DNA of 64,000 nt. It comes from Desmodesmus armatus. Lineage: Eukaryota; Chlorophyta; Chlorophyceae; Sphaeropleales; Scenedesmaceae. The notes beneath the pieces were generated by a model. The model was not told where the DNA came from. It searched no databases and worked only from the letters and a program-made list of their open reading frames with translations. This document shows positions 24,951 through 36,154 of this stretch, piece by piece. The first letter of the stretch is position 1, and every line of letters begins with the position of its first letter. The position numbers and the translations under genes were made by a program. The stretch spans positions 1 through 64,000 of the forward strand of contig VIIQ02000660.1 in NCBI GenBank assembly GCA_007449985.2, given 5' to 3'.

Positions 24951-25480
24951 AGGGTTCAAACCCTGGCAGCTGGGCTTTGATCCTGCTTTGTTTTGCAAGC
25001 AGTGTTTGGTGCTGTGACGGGAAGTTGATGCGCTATGATCAAGGCTCTGCGCCTGGGGGTCTCCATTGTCAGAGGTGCTGCTGTTGATCAATGTAGTCTC
25101 CTCAGTAGTGTGCATTCAGGATGTTGTCTGCAGTACTGCACTGGTGTTGTCAAGTCCCCGTTCGTTCAATGGCATTTTGAGGGCCCGGCCCATGGCATGT
25201 ATGATGGCATGTTCAAGGGATCGTCTGCACTGCAGAGTTGTCAAGTATCACAGTACACACAAATGCTCGAGTGGGGTTGAAATTTGCCTGTTGTGGTTGA
25301 CATGTTTGGGTGCCTGCCAGACACTTGGCGGCTGGCATGGCATGCTTGGCTAGTGGGACTTTATATTGCAAGTTGTTTTTCTATTGCTGTTTGGCAGTAC
25401 AGCAGCGTTTGGCAGTACAGCCGCTGTTTCCTGTCATAAACTGACAGTTGCCATTGTACAGACATCCGATCGATATTTTC
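24951..25480. other. Intergenic region, nothing recognised
   Basis: This is sequence downstream of the flavoprotein gene. I found no TGTAA signal, tRNA-like fold or convincing exon. A GGTTCAAACC string near 24955-24965 resembles a tRNA T-loop but has no tRNA around it. Confidence 0.5.
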
Positions 25481-25483
25481 AGG

Positions 25484-26250
25484 TATGCATCATGCACAGA
25501 ATGTTGTGGAGGCTGCACAGCACATCAGAGCTACAATGGTGTCGCCAGGTGACCTGACCAGACTCAGATTCTGCATGAAGTACCTTGGAATGCTCCTGAA
25601 TGTGGCTCGCAATGAATGTGAGTTGCGCTGTTGCTGGCCCAGCCCGGGAGATGTTGACAAAGCTCAGGGGTGGAGCAATGGACTGAGGCTGTGGCTGCTG
25701 GTCCAGATCATCATAGTGTTGTGCTGTTTGGCGCTGAGCATATTATAACAGGTGCTGTTGCTTGTATTCATACAACCATGCTTTGATGGAAGTATCCACT
25801 GACTAAGTGGCGCACACGGTGTTGGCAAGGTCCTTGATTGGCTGCCTGTCAACAGAAGCACTGAAGTCTTGCACATGAGTGTGGCAGTGTCTGCCAGGGT
25901 GAGTACCATTGGTCTTTTCATGATCCTTCATGTACACATTTTCACATGGGTGTGAAATGTTTTCAGTGGAGTCAATGCAAGCAAATTGGGCTGTGGAAGC
26001 ACAAGACTTACTAAGAGCTGAGCATATTGCATCATGGTTACCACTGTGGCTACTGGCCCAGCGTTTGTTACGTGCAAGAGGGTGTCACATGCTGCTTCTG
26101 CCATTGAAAGCAGCCATACGTGGTGATTTTGGATGAAGATGGCTTGATGGTACCATCCCCAGTTGTCTGCTACATGCGGAGGCATTTGACCAGATGTGAC
26201 TTTGGCTTGATGAGTCTTCCGCAGCAAGCAGGCTTGCATTGTGTCTGTCA
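25484..26250 (+). other. Exon-like pieces of an unidentified gene
   Basis: Three stretches have coding character and plausible splice borders. About 25484-25611 lies between TTTTCAG and a GTGAGT donor and includes AQHIRATMVSPGDLTRLRF and KYLGMLLNVARNE. About 25966-26078 follows TTTTCAG and includes SMQANWAVEAQDLLRAEHIA. About 26115-26250 includes DEDGLMVPSPVVCYMRRHL and ends before a GTGAGT. I could not find a start, a stop or a consistent phase through all pieces, and I recognise no family. They may belong to a host gene or an old element. Confidence 0.28.
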
Positions 26251-28793
26251 GGGTGAGTTTCATCCCCACTTGCTCTGTCTGGCGCTGTGCTTCTGTCTTG
26301 GCATGCTGTCCTGTCCACCACATGTGTGAACGTGACAGTGGCAGCCCACTGTTAAGTTGCGATTCAGTACAGCTGAGCATGATCCTATGCCTGCCAGAAC
26401 CTTTGCACGGTGTTGTGTTGGTGCTGCACATGGCTTGTTGACATGAGTTGTGCTGTGTAAATGTAGTTGATGCAGAGAAAATCAATCTGAAACCAAACTT
26501 GGTGGCAAACCTGTGGCAACATTGAACTACTCTCACAGAACATTTTCACTGTGGGCCCCAGATTAAATTGAAAATTGGCGAACCCAATAGCCGCAACCCC
26601 ACAGCCACAGCAGCACAACTAGCCTCGTCAGTCAATACTGGGCCATCGGCACAGCGTGACACCTTGGATTGTTTCTCAAGCGCTAGCGCTTTATGGCAAC
26701 CGCGGTACTGTCCGAAGCAACCTCACACGTACCTGTCAAGCAGGAACATCAAGAATCTTTCATAGCAGATGCCTCAACTGAGCGCTGGTGGAAGCCACAG
26801 CCAACAACCAGCAAAAGGCTGCACAATGCAGTCAGCATCCTCAGCAGCAGACACCCATGCCGCAGGCACTGTCTTGACTGTTTTACTGCTGACACTAACA
26901 CTTTCACACCCCACCATCACCACCCAGGCCCCAGCCATTCGTCGTCATGGTCCAGACCTCCAAGGCAGCGCCACATAGGCATTTGCAGAGGCACAGTATG
27001 GCAGTCACAGTATGGCAGTCACTGCCAGGCTGGCATGCGCGTACACGCCCACCCAAGACACAATAAGCATCACTGATGCAACTACCACACAAGCGATTGC
27101 CATGCACGGCAACACCTTGGCACTGGGGTCCCATCAGAGAGCACACATACACCACAGATTCCAAAGGACCAAGTGAGGCATATGCCTAGGGGTGATGTCA
27201 TGGGGCCCGAAACCTCCTGCAATGCATTGCAACATCTTGCAGCTGCCGCAGCAGTTGAACAGAGTGGCAGTGCACATAAGCTCCAGGTGGCCCTATGGGT
27301 AGAACTGAGGTGATGGTCACTAGCTTTGAGCAGACAACACAACAACCAGGACAGATGCAAGTGTGATCCCCTAATGTATCAGTACTCAAACCCCCTCCAT
27401 GCGTGTGCACCCAACCAAGAAAGGCACACATGCACAGCTGTACAGCTCCGTGTGATGTGATATGAAGGGGCCACAACAATCACAGTGGCAAAGGGTTTGC
27501 TGGCCAGAATCGCAGACCTACAAACAAAAGGCAGCTGGTCGCCTGATGCCCACAAGCAATCTTCAGCATCAGAGCAGCCTTGGGGCCACCAAGCGCACGT
27601 TGTTCAAACCCAGATGGAGCTCAGCTACTAGCTAGTAGCAGCCAAGCATACTCTGAACAGTACTCAGACCACCATCCAAGCAAACCATGCACACATCCCA
27701 CACGTCCAACCATCAAAAACCTCCGACTGGGTTGTCCGGTTGAGCCCACAAGCCAAAGTTCTGCCTGCCAACAGCAACAACCCAGCTGGTTGTGAATCAA
27801 GCCCGCCTATGATTGGCCCATACCGCACCTCAACTGGCTGCAGGTACAAGTACGTACAGTACAATACAGTACGGTAAAGTAAATGTTTAGAGGAACACAT
27901 CCCAAACGTCCCACCATAACGAATGTTTGGAGGGACACAGTCTCACCTCGGGACTGGCCAGCAAGCCAAGGGCTCATAAGGGTGCCCTTAGGGCCTACCC
28001 ATTGAAACACTCAAGTCAGGTATGAGGGATGAATTGCACACATGTCTGTGATGCGTGCGTTCCCACCAGTGCATTTCTCATTTACCGCGCTGCCCCCGAG
28101 CTCCATAAAAGCAAACCAGACACAACATTGCGTATACACCCATCGCATGTTCTGCACCAACCCTATGAAAGCTGCTGCACACCGTCAACCACACGGCCAC
28201 CGCAGGGGAACACTCACGCAAGCATCAGTGCTGGACATGAATGCCTCCAGCAGCCTCCCAGTGTACTGCACCAGTCTGTGATGCGTGCATTCCCACCAGT
28301 GCATTCCTCATAGCCCCGCTGACCCCAGGCTCCTGAAAGCAAGCCAGACACAACATTGCGTATACACCCATCATATGCACTGCACCAACCCTATGAAAGC
28401 TGCTGCACACCATCAAACACACAGCCACACCGCACGGGAACACTCACTAAAGCCTCACTGCTGGACACAACTGCCTCCAGCAACCTCCCGGCATACTGTA
28501 CTTTCTCAACAGACCATCACAACATGTGTTTCCCGCCAAGTTCAGTCCGCATGCAGCAGTAAGCCCCCATTGGTGCAAGAACAAGCAAGACCCCACCAGG
28601 CGACCAGTGACCACTAGAGAGGCTCGGCAAGTCACAGCCCTCAAGAGCCAACAGCGCAGGAAGTCTCAACACAACTCCCGACAAATGGCGAAACTGTGCA
28701 AAGTCCAAACACATCCAGACACAAGATTCCACCAAGGACCTGCTGGTGCCCTGCCCGCCAGCCTCAACACCAGCTGGTCTCAAGACTGACAGC
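26251..28793. other. Intergenic region with a local tandem duplication
   Basis: No gene is supported here. From about 28042 to 28508 a segment of about 230 bp is present twice in tandem: CTGTGATGCGTGC occurs at about 28047 and 28277, and the downstream blocks ACACAACATTGCGTATACAC and ACCCTATGAAAGCTGCTGCA recur in the same order. The remainder shows frames without domains or splice support. Confidence 0.55.
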
Positions 28794-31700
28794 CTAACCC
28801 CCGGGCCTGACAGCAGTTTGAAGCGGAGGTGCTGGTGGTCTTGCAGCTATCACAGTGGGTGGTAGCACAGGAGGTAGTATCGGACCGGGTGGTATCACAG
28901 GTCTTATCTGAGTGGGTGGTGGCACAGGTGGCATAGGAATGGGTGGCACCACAGGCACAGGGCCACCAGTTGGCACACACCTATCCAGGCTGTCACAACG
29001 CTGTGCCACGCCGCCCTTCAGTTCATTACAACATATGGGACCTTCAGGGGCTCTAGGACACCACAACCCCATTGGGCAAGTCGGGTTTTGCCTGGGTGCA
29101 CACACTTTGTAATTCCAGTTGCACACCTCTTCGGCAGTGTTGCAACATCTAGTCGCCCCCATGCATGGAGTTGTTGTCCTTGAGTTGCAACACAGCCCTG
29201 CAACACAGAGTAAGGGCATGCCAGCAGAGCACAGCACGGCACAGCACAGCGTAACAGAGCATGACATATGATGAACCTTTGGCGCCACATAATTCGCAAC
29301 AATGCTGGACAAATGATCACAATATCAAGCACTCCAGCAATGTGTTGCGCTCTGGAAGTCATGGTCTCTGTCACAGCCAAACACCCAAACGTTCACCACC
29401 CTCTCTTCCCTCCCTGCTGGACAACAACATCTTGGGTCAACCTTGAAACCCATGTGCACCCATGCCACATTTTCGTCACCATGGCACAAGAACAGGGAAC
29501 CTACCTATCGCAGGGTTGGTGCAAGTCTCAAACTCCCCGCATTGCTGGGTGCCACAGGCCTGGCCTGGACGAGGCGAGGGTGGAGGCGCCTTGCATTCAT
29601 AGTTTTCGCAGATGGTGCCAGCCGGGCAACAGAACCTTGTGCCTCCGGGCGGCCCACACACGGGCCCTGCGCCCACGGGGCAGCAAGTGCCTGCACAAGT
29701 AGCGTACAGCAGGCAGGGTGTGACATGCGTTGCTGCAAGTTAACGATCAAATGCATGGCCTAGCAAGCATGTTTGCAAACACTCTGGTAAAACCAATCTG
29801 AAAAAACTGGCAGACGTGGTTCAGATTTCCAGACAGTATGTCCTGATGCTGGATGCAGTCAGTACGACAGGGTAATGCAATAGCACACATGCACTGTGAC
29901 AGCGGACTTGCACTGCCCCCCACCTGATGCCTCCTCCCTGCACTCTTGTCCTGGTGTTTGGCAAGTAGCTGTTGTCCCACACATCACTTCATCTGCTGCA
30001 AGGCAGACCTTACTTAGCGCACACTGTTGGCCTGGCTGGCAGCAGGTGCTGCCACAAGGCATCTGCGTGGGGTAGCAGCACACACTGCCCCCCATGCAGA
30101 CCATTCCAATAGAGCAAGGTGGCCTGGTGCCGCAGGGAGGCACACAGGAGTCCATCTGACATGCATTTGGGGGCCGGCAGCATGTGCGGCTGCTTCCACA
30201 GACATACGCGACAGGGCAGCAGCGCACCCCATCTGGACACACCTCGCCGAATGCGCATGCCGTCTGTGTGTAAGCGCAGATTGTTTGAGGGTTGATGGGC
30301 GCGACTGCCGGTGCGATGGGTACCAGCGGTGGCGGTACTGCAGGCAGTACTGCAGGCAGTACTGCAGGCAGTACTGCAGGCTGTACTGCAGGTGGTACTG
30401 CAGGGGGTGGCAGAACCGTTGGCACTGGTGTAATAGCAGGGACGAGGATGTTGCGGGGATCAGTCGGCGTGGCAGGCAACATTGGAGGCAAGGGCAAACT
30501 TGGTGTTGCAGGTAGTACGGGGCTCCTTGCAGGTGGGGGTGCAGGTGGGGGTGCAGGGGAGTTTGAGCCTGCGTCAAAAAAAGGGCAGGGCACAGACAGG
30601 TCAAGACAGCACTGCCGTGGTATTGGTAACCAGCCGTCCCATACGCGACGGGGTTGAACTAAATAGGTGCACCGCAAGCAAGTACGCGCGCGGTTGTCTA
30701 TGGCATGTGCTGGCTGCTGACTTACTTGCAGGACAGCCTGTGAAGAATATGTTGGTTTGTGCTTCGTCCACCTTTGCCTCTTTGGGCAGTACCTTGCCGT
30801 CTGGCCCAACGGGGTGATCCTGGCACGGTGAACAACCTGTTGAGCACCCACGCATGCGCACACACACATATAACCACACATGTACTGCCAGGGCATGTCT
30901 GTGTGGGCGCAACACAATGAGCGTGCCATGTGTGGGCATGAGGGCGTGCACAACACAGTGATCACAAAGCAGGGCTGTTATGGACAAGCCTGTAACCTCG
31001 CCACGGCCATACACGGCAGCAGCAACACCAATTACCCACCACCTCACTTTCCACGGGCGTGTGCAAAGTTGCAGCTGGCTTGCCAGAGGTTCAAACACAG
31101 CACTGTATCGATACACGTGGTTGCCTTTGATGCGCGATCCTGCAGGCTTGGGCTTGTTGCTGCCTATGACTTGTGTAGGCTGCAAGGCGTCCTGTCTTGT
31201 AGGAGACCAGTCAGTTTGCACCCATGCAGACGCGCCCACTGCCTGCTGCAATATCGCGTTCGAGAAGCTGAACGGCACATGGGGCGATTTGAAGGCAATG
31301 GGCTGCTCATCATCGTCGCCGTACCGTCCTACCACAATCGCGTGGACTGTGCCACTCTTTGGGTACTTGTTTGTGTGCCAGTGTGCCTCGAAGGTACACT
31401 CCACTTGCTGGCGCCCAGGCACCACAGTTGGGCAGTTGCTAGGCTTGACTGGTTGTCGCTTCCTTGTTGTGAAATAAACTTGGGGTGTTGGTGTTTCAAT
31501 CCAAACCTCTGCCCGCTGTGGGTTGCTTATGACAAGTTTGCCGGTCACCACACGCATCACTCCATCTGGCACACGGCTGTACGTGACTGTGTAGCTGTGG
31601 CACAGAAAACAACATCATATGGTTGGGGATAGGTTCAATTCAATCAAAACCCAACTTGGAGGGCAGGCAGCATGGTGGTGACGCGTCAGTGCTTGGGTTG

Positions 31701-32066
31701 TGCCTGCGCCCGTACCTCCACCTCCCCGGCAGATGCTGCTGTTGCTTACCTGAGCTGCTGTTGACTGTTGCCTAGCCCTTTGGTAGGGGTTGGCTGTTGG
31801 TTGCTGCCTGGCCGTAGGGCCATAGGGCCCATGGGCCTGGCCAGGCCTGAGGAGCGGTTTGCATAGGTGCTGTCAAGCGCAAAAGCGGCAGCGGTTTTGT
31901 CGATGGATGTCTTCACATTCCACTTTTACAGGGGCCGTTTGAATGCACTGACATCCTGCAGCATCACCTTCAATTGTGGCCTTGCCTGCTGCTGGTTGCG
32001 TGCTGTTGCAGAGCAACAGGTGATGCTCAACAGGAGTAACAGTACCACTGCGGACCCTGTGCCCGT
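28794..32066 (-). CDS. Secreted Cys/Pro-rich matrix or cell-wall protein
   Basis: Minus-strand exons: about 32066-31930, 31594-31048, 30819-30726, 30568-29912, 29690-29505 and 29197-28794 (TAG). From the second exon on, the phases agree and give about 628 residues. The first piece holds a signal-like core (AVVLLLLLSITCCSATA) but its ATG was not found. The second exon encodes a beta-sandwich domain common in algal and bacterial surface proteins (GKLVISNPQRAEVWI, a CPTVVPGRQQVECTF Cys pair, VPFSFSNA). A Pro/Ala-rich linker with PAVL repeats follows. After it come Cys-rich modules of the CC-P-x-G-x-x-C kind (VRCCPVAYVCGSSRTCCRP, TRFCCPAGTIC) and a Pro/Val tail. The protein is probably exported to the wall or extracellular matrix. 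The intron after 29912 appears to use a GC donor. No polyadenylation motif was seen nearby. Confidence 0.75.
30340..30405. repeat. 15-bp minisatellite coding for PAVL repeats
   Basis: Near-identical 15-base units (GCAGGCAGTACT core on the plus strand) repeat at least four times inside the fourth exon of the matrix protein gene. Read on the minus strand they encode the Pro-Ala-Val-Leu-Pro spacer. Unit number is likely to vary between strains. Confidence 0.7.
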
Positions 32067-33337
32067 AAAAGATTCACATTAGTCAGTGCAAGGAGGGAGA
32101 TATGAGGAAGTTCCAGGCCGTATACTCAAAGCTCTTCCAGGGGTTATGGTACCCCGCAGTTTTCGGCAGGCCAACCTGGGCTGACCAACAGCAACTCACC
32201 CTTTCGACACAATCCGACCATTGTCGTCTGCTGACTGCTCAATTTGCTGTCGAGAAACAGTACGAAAGTACTAAGAACTCTGATTCGCTGACCAAGCTCT
32301 CTATCGTGTCACCTTTCCTCCCGGGATCACGGAGTTCCGGCACTGGTTCCGGCACGTTCAAAATGAGCATGTATACACACTGCAATGTCGTCTTTGATCT
32401 TGCTAATTCCTCTGGTTAAGGTAGAGCAACGTGGACGAGCTCTGCGTTGCAGGCTCGCCTTGTCATGAGTAGTCGGAACGTTACGCTGACTCAGTAGTAC
32501 TGTGGCATATGCATGAATGCAGAGAAGGACGGCACGTGTCTATGCTGGATGTCAACTGTCACATCGTATTGATAGCTGCAGTGTTGCCTGAATGTGTGCT
32601 GAACAGCTGCATGTGCAGCACGGGACCAGCAGTGCCAACCCAACAACAGAACCGTTTGCCGCACCAACAGCATGCTGTAGTAGTAACTGCATGCTGTAGT
32701 AGTAACTGCATGATGCTGAATCAACCCACCCAATACTTGGCACGGACACTCAGGCTGTTCTCAGGCAGCTCTCCAGATGCTAGCAGCCAGCCCTGCCGCA
32801 CGGCTTGCGATTGGCAAGATGTGATAAGGCTTTGAAGGCTTCTTGGAACCCTGTGCCTCTTTGCAGAGCTACAGTGGCGCTGTGACTGTGCCACAACTTG
32901 TCACCTTGACTCTGATCGGACCCAGGTGGTGCCATAGTCTACGACATGCCTACAGACTCTGAGAGAGCAACACCACCTCAGGTAACCAGCCAGCTTCATG
33001 AACCTTGCCTTGGTTCATGCGCATGCATGCCGATCATATGCCAAACCCAACACACGACTGCACAATTGTATGGGGGTTGCAACCCCCATGAAGGCTCACT
33101 TGGGAACCAACTTGAAGGGCACATGCAAGGGTGCATGCAGGGGACCGTCCCATTGCTGCATCGTTCGCTGCGGCGGCGGCGCAGTGCAGCCCAGAGTGAT
33201 GATGCCGTCAGAATTAAGCATTTATGCATCTGGGATATTGGCAAGGGTTTCCCTGCCACACAGTTGTGGCTTTTGGTTGCAGCACTTCTGCTGTGATGGT
33301 CTCCCGCCAGCAGCGTTGCTCTTCAAAAGTGTGATGG
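32067..33337. other. Region without a supported gene
   Basis: This covers the upstream side of the matrix protein gene and the downstream side of the 491-aa gene. An open frame at 32102-32419 has AT-richer, mixed composition and no recognisable domain. A short duplication of GCATGCTGTAGTAGTAACT occurs at about 32669-32708. I see no RNA gene. Confidence 0.45.
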
Positions 33338-34813
33338 TCACACACTGCGCTTCAGCCACATGCACTTCAGCCAACAAGCCCTGCTCCCGCCAGCGACTTC
33401 AGGGGTGCCCACATCAAGCAGGTGTGCACCGTCCATCTGGTCACATGGCACGCCATGGCTGCACTGCCAGTCTGGGTAGTTGAGGCTGCTGCTTTGTCCT
33501 GCACGGTTGAGGCCCATGTGGTCGAGCCCCATGCAGGTGCCACCCGTCAGGCTGCAGGATTCAAACTGGGTCGCACAAAGGTCTTCTGCTGTTGAGTGGG
33601 ACAGGCCCAGTGCCTTGCTGTGCTCTGGGGTGGCATAGGTGCTGCTGCTGTGTGTTCTCGGGACGGCAAAGGAAGTCCTGCTGTGCTTGGTGAAGCTGGG
33701 ACCAGTGCCGGTTACTGCCGCAGTAAGCCCGGGGCTGCTGCACAGCTGTCCAAATCCACATCCAAAGCATGTCAACCATCCTGCAGGCACATGCTTCTGC
33801 TGTGCTGGGGTGTCCTGCGGGGGACTGTCCTGCTGACTGGTGTGCTGGGATGGCTGGTAGCGCATGTAGCGCGTTTTGAGACCCTGCATGTCCTGCACGG
33901 GGACTGCAGCGCTGCCTGCAGGACAAGTTGTGCTGGGCCCCCTGCTGCCTACAGGGATGGATGGCATGCTGCGTGGAAAGGGGTGCCATCCTTCCATGAG
34001 TGCTGTAGAGGCGTCCTGGTCGCATGCAGGGCTTACTGACAGGGCCTGGTCAGCCCATGGCCTGCAGGTGCTGACCTCCCCTTTCTGCTGGTGCGTTGCG
34101 TGGTATGGGGCCAGTAGACGATGCGTGCGGTTGTCCACGTCCTCAGGACTGGAATGTTGTGGGATGTTGGATGCTGCTGTGGGTGCTGCTACTAGCAGTC
34201 TCATTTTCAGCCGTTCTTGCAGAGACCTGCAGGTGCTGACCTTAGCCTGCTGCTGCTCCTGCTCCTGCTCCTGCTGCTGCTGCTGCTGCGTTGTGTGGTA
34301 TGGGGGCAGTAGCTGATGCCTGTGGTTGCACTCGTCCTCAGCATTGGCAGCTTGCAGGCGGGAGGATGCTGCTGCGATCATCTTCAGCCGTTCTTGCAGA
34401 GACCTGCAGGTGCTGGCATCTGCCTGCAGCTCCTCAGGAGGCTGACGTGCTGATTGATGGTGCACAGGCAAGCCATGCATGGTTAGCTGGGACAAATGCA
34501 GGGGAGGGAGGCTGTGTATGTCAGTGCTGGGAGGCGCTGTCTGGGTGGAGGCTGTTGCTCTGATCTGCTGCAGTTTCAATTGCAGCCCTGTCAACCATTG
34601 CTGCTGCTGCTCGCGCCAGGTCCTAACTTGCTGCTCATCTATGTCACAGTTGAGTTGCAAGACGTCCAAGTCAAGTGATGACAGTCTAGATATGAAGCTG
34701 GAGCCAGCACTGTTGCACTCCAGTGTACCAAACTCTTCGTGAACCAGGCCAGGACATAGCCAGGGGTCCCTAGGCCTGTTCTGGGGGCTGGACACCATCT
34801 GATAGATCGGCAT
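33338..34813 (-). CDS. Gln-rich protein of unknown function, 491 aa
   Basis: An uninterrupted minus-strand frame runs from ATG (34813) to TGA (33338), long for this intron-rich window. The protein is hydrophilic. Near residues 50-90 a Gln-rich, coiled-coil-like segment (DEQQVRTWREQQQQW) occurs. An internal duplication follows: STCRSLQERLKM appears twice, each time followed by a (P)PYH(T/A)T(Q/H)QQ block, and a third partial STCRPW copy closes the series. No enzyme or binding domain is recognised. Just upstream of the ATG the sequence TACGCAG resembles a splice acceptor, so a further 5' exon is possible. The gene is divergent from the Rieske oxygenase gene with about 250 bp between starts, so they may share a promoter region. 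I am fairly sure it is coding, unsure of its start and function. Confidence 0.55.
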   Translation of the reverse strand: MPIYQMVSSPQNRPRDPWLCPGLVHEEFGTLECNSAGSSFISRLSSLDLDVLQLNCDIDEQQVRTWREQQQQWLTGLQLKLQQIRATASTQTAPPSTDIHSLPPLHLSQLTMHGLPVHHQSARQPPEELQADASTCRSLQERLKMIAAASSRLQAANAEDECNHRHQLLPPYHTTQQQQQQEQEQEQQQAKVSTCRSLQERLKMRLLVAAPTAASNIPQHSSPEDVDNRTHRLLAPYHATHQQKGEVSTCRPWADQALSVSPACDQDASTALMEGWHPFPRSMPSIPVGSRGPSTTCPAGSAAVPVQDMQGLKTRYMRYQPSQHTSQQDSPPQDTPAQQKHVPAGWLTCFGCGFGQLCSSPGLTAAVTGTGPSFTKHSRTSFAVPRTHSSSTYATPEHSKALGLSHSTAEDLCATQFESCSLTGGTCMGLDHMGLNRAGQSSSLNYPDWQCSHGVPCDQMDGAHLLDVGTPEVAGGSRACWLKCMWLKRSV

Positions 34814-35062
34814 CCTGCGTAGAGGATATGAGGAAGAGGGTGTTGTTGTCAGCGGTCACAAGTTAAGCAGCTTTACTGTCGTCCAGGAGGTTGAAGTCCA
34901 TGTCCAGCTGTCACTTCTAACCGTACTGCCCGTCCACCCCTTCGTCTTCTGTCGGTCTCTGAACTGCTGCCTTTTGCAGGCGTGGGTTGGTGCAGAACAC
35001 GTCTGGCGATATCCTACCTGAAATCCCTATCAGCTAAGCAAACGGTCCAGATTGGGGTCACC
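34814..35062. promoter_or_regulatory. Divergent intergenic region
   Basis: About 250 bp separate the start of the minus-strand 491-aa gene from the ATG of the Rieske oxygenase gene. It must hold both 5' UTRs and probably a shared promoter. I see no clear TATA box or known element. Confidence 0.35.
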
Positions 35063-36116
35063 ATGATGCAGCTACAGCTTCAGCGAACTCAGGCCCTGGT
35101 GACCTCGCAGCCCAGCATCGCACGAGTACCAGCGCCTTTTGCTTTCAAAAGCAGACGTGGCCGAACCAGCACACGAGTCGCCCAAGTGCAGGAGGTGTCT
35201 GTTAGTGCTATTGGGTATGTGGTTAGCAGCTGCTTGCTCGTCTGGACATTTCCCAGCCAGCCCAACGTATTCACGGGGCTTATCGTGACACAAACAGACT
35301 CTGATATCCATCAGGACATCAACACAACGCCTTCTACTGCCCCGCAGGCCCCCAGCTCCAGCACAGCAGCAGACCACAGCAGTACAGCAACAAGCAAACC
35401 CCAGTACCAGCAGCAGCCTGCAGGATAGCCTCAACGGCTTCAAGTGGACGTCGTACTGGTACCCCGTGCATGTACTGGAGTCGATAGACCCCTCAAAGCC
35501 GCATGCGCTGCAGCTGTTGGGCAAGCAGCTGGTGCTGTGGCGTGACGGAGAGGGCAAGTGGCAGTGCATGGAGGATGCATGCCCACACAGGTGTGCTGAC
35601 ACAACAGCACTACCCATGCGTACTGTGTGGCAGTTGCAGTGGGCACGAAGCTGCAATTGCAGCCCACAGCACAGGAAGCAGCTTCACACACACTGGGTTG
35701 CATGGTGTGAGTCCCTCCACACTGTTCAGAACCAGCACAGCCAGCTGACTGCAGTCAGATCACGCTGGGTTCCTGTAGAAACACAGCAGCTGCAGGCTGT
35801 TCGTAGCAGTGCAAGTGTTGCTGGCGCCCCATCCCCTTTGGGATTGAAAATGCACCTGGTGCATTTCACCAGGAGCATTTTGGGTGGCTGCACCCAACTA
35901 GTGCACTGGGCATCTTCAACCTTCACCATCCACTCACCCCTTTTCAATACATCCCATGTCTTCGTCATCCTCTTCCCTGGTCAACCCTCCGCCCCCCCTC
36001 TCTGCCGCAGGCTTGCCCCCCTGTCAGAGGGCCGTGTGGAGGGTGGCACCCTCATGTGCTCATACCATGGGTGGAAGTTTGACAGCCAGGGCAAGTGTGT
36101 GGATGTCCCTCAGGTG

Positions 36117-36154
<38 letters not shown>

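Noticed and set aside
24952..24972. tRNA-like T-loop (GGTTCAAACC) after the flavoprotein stop
   Set aside because: There is no acceptor stem, D-arm or anticodon arm around it, and the preceding bases are coding exon.
32102..32419. 105-codon frame upstream of the matrix protein gene
   Set aside because: The base composition differs from the genes nearby, but there is no domain, partner exon or signal to support it.
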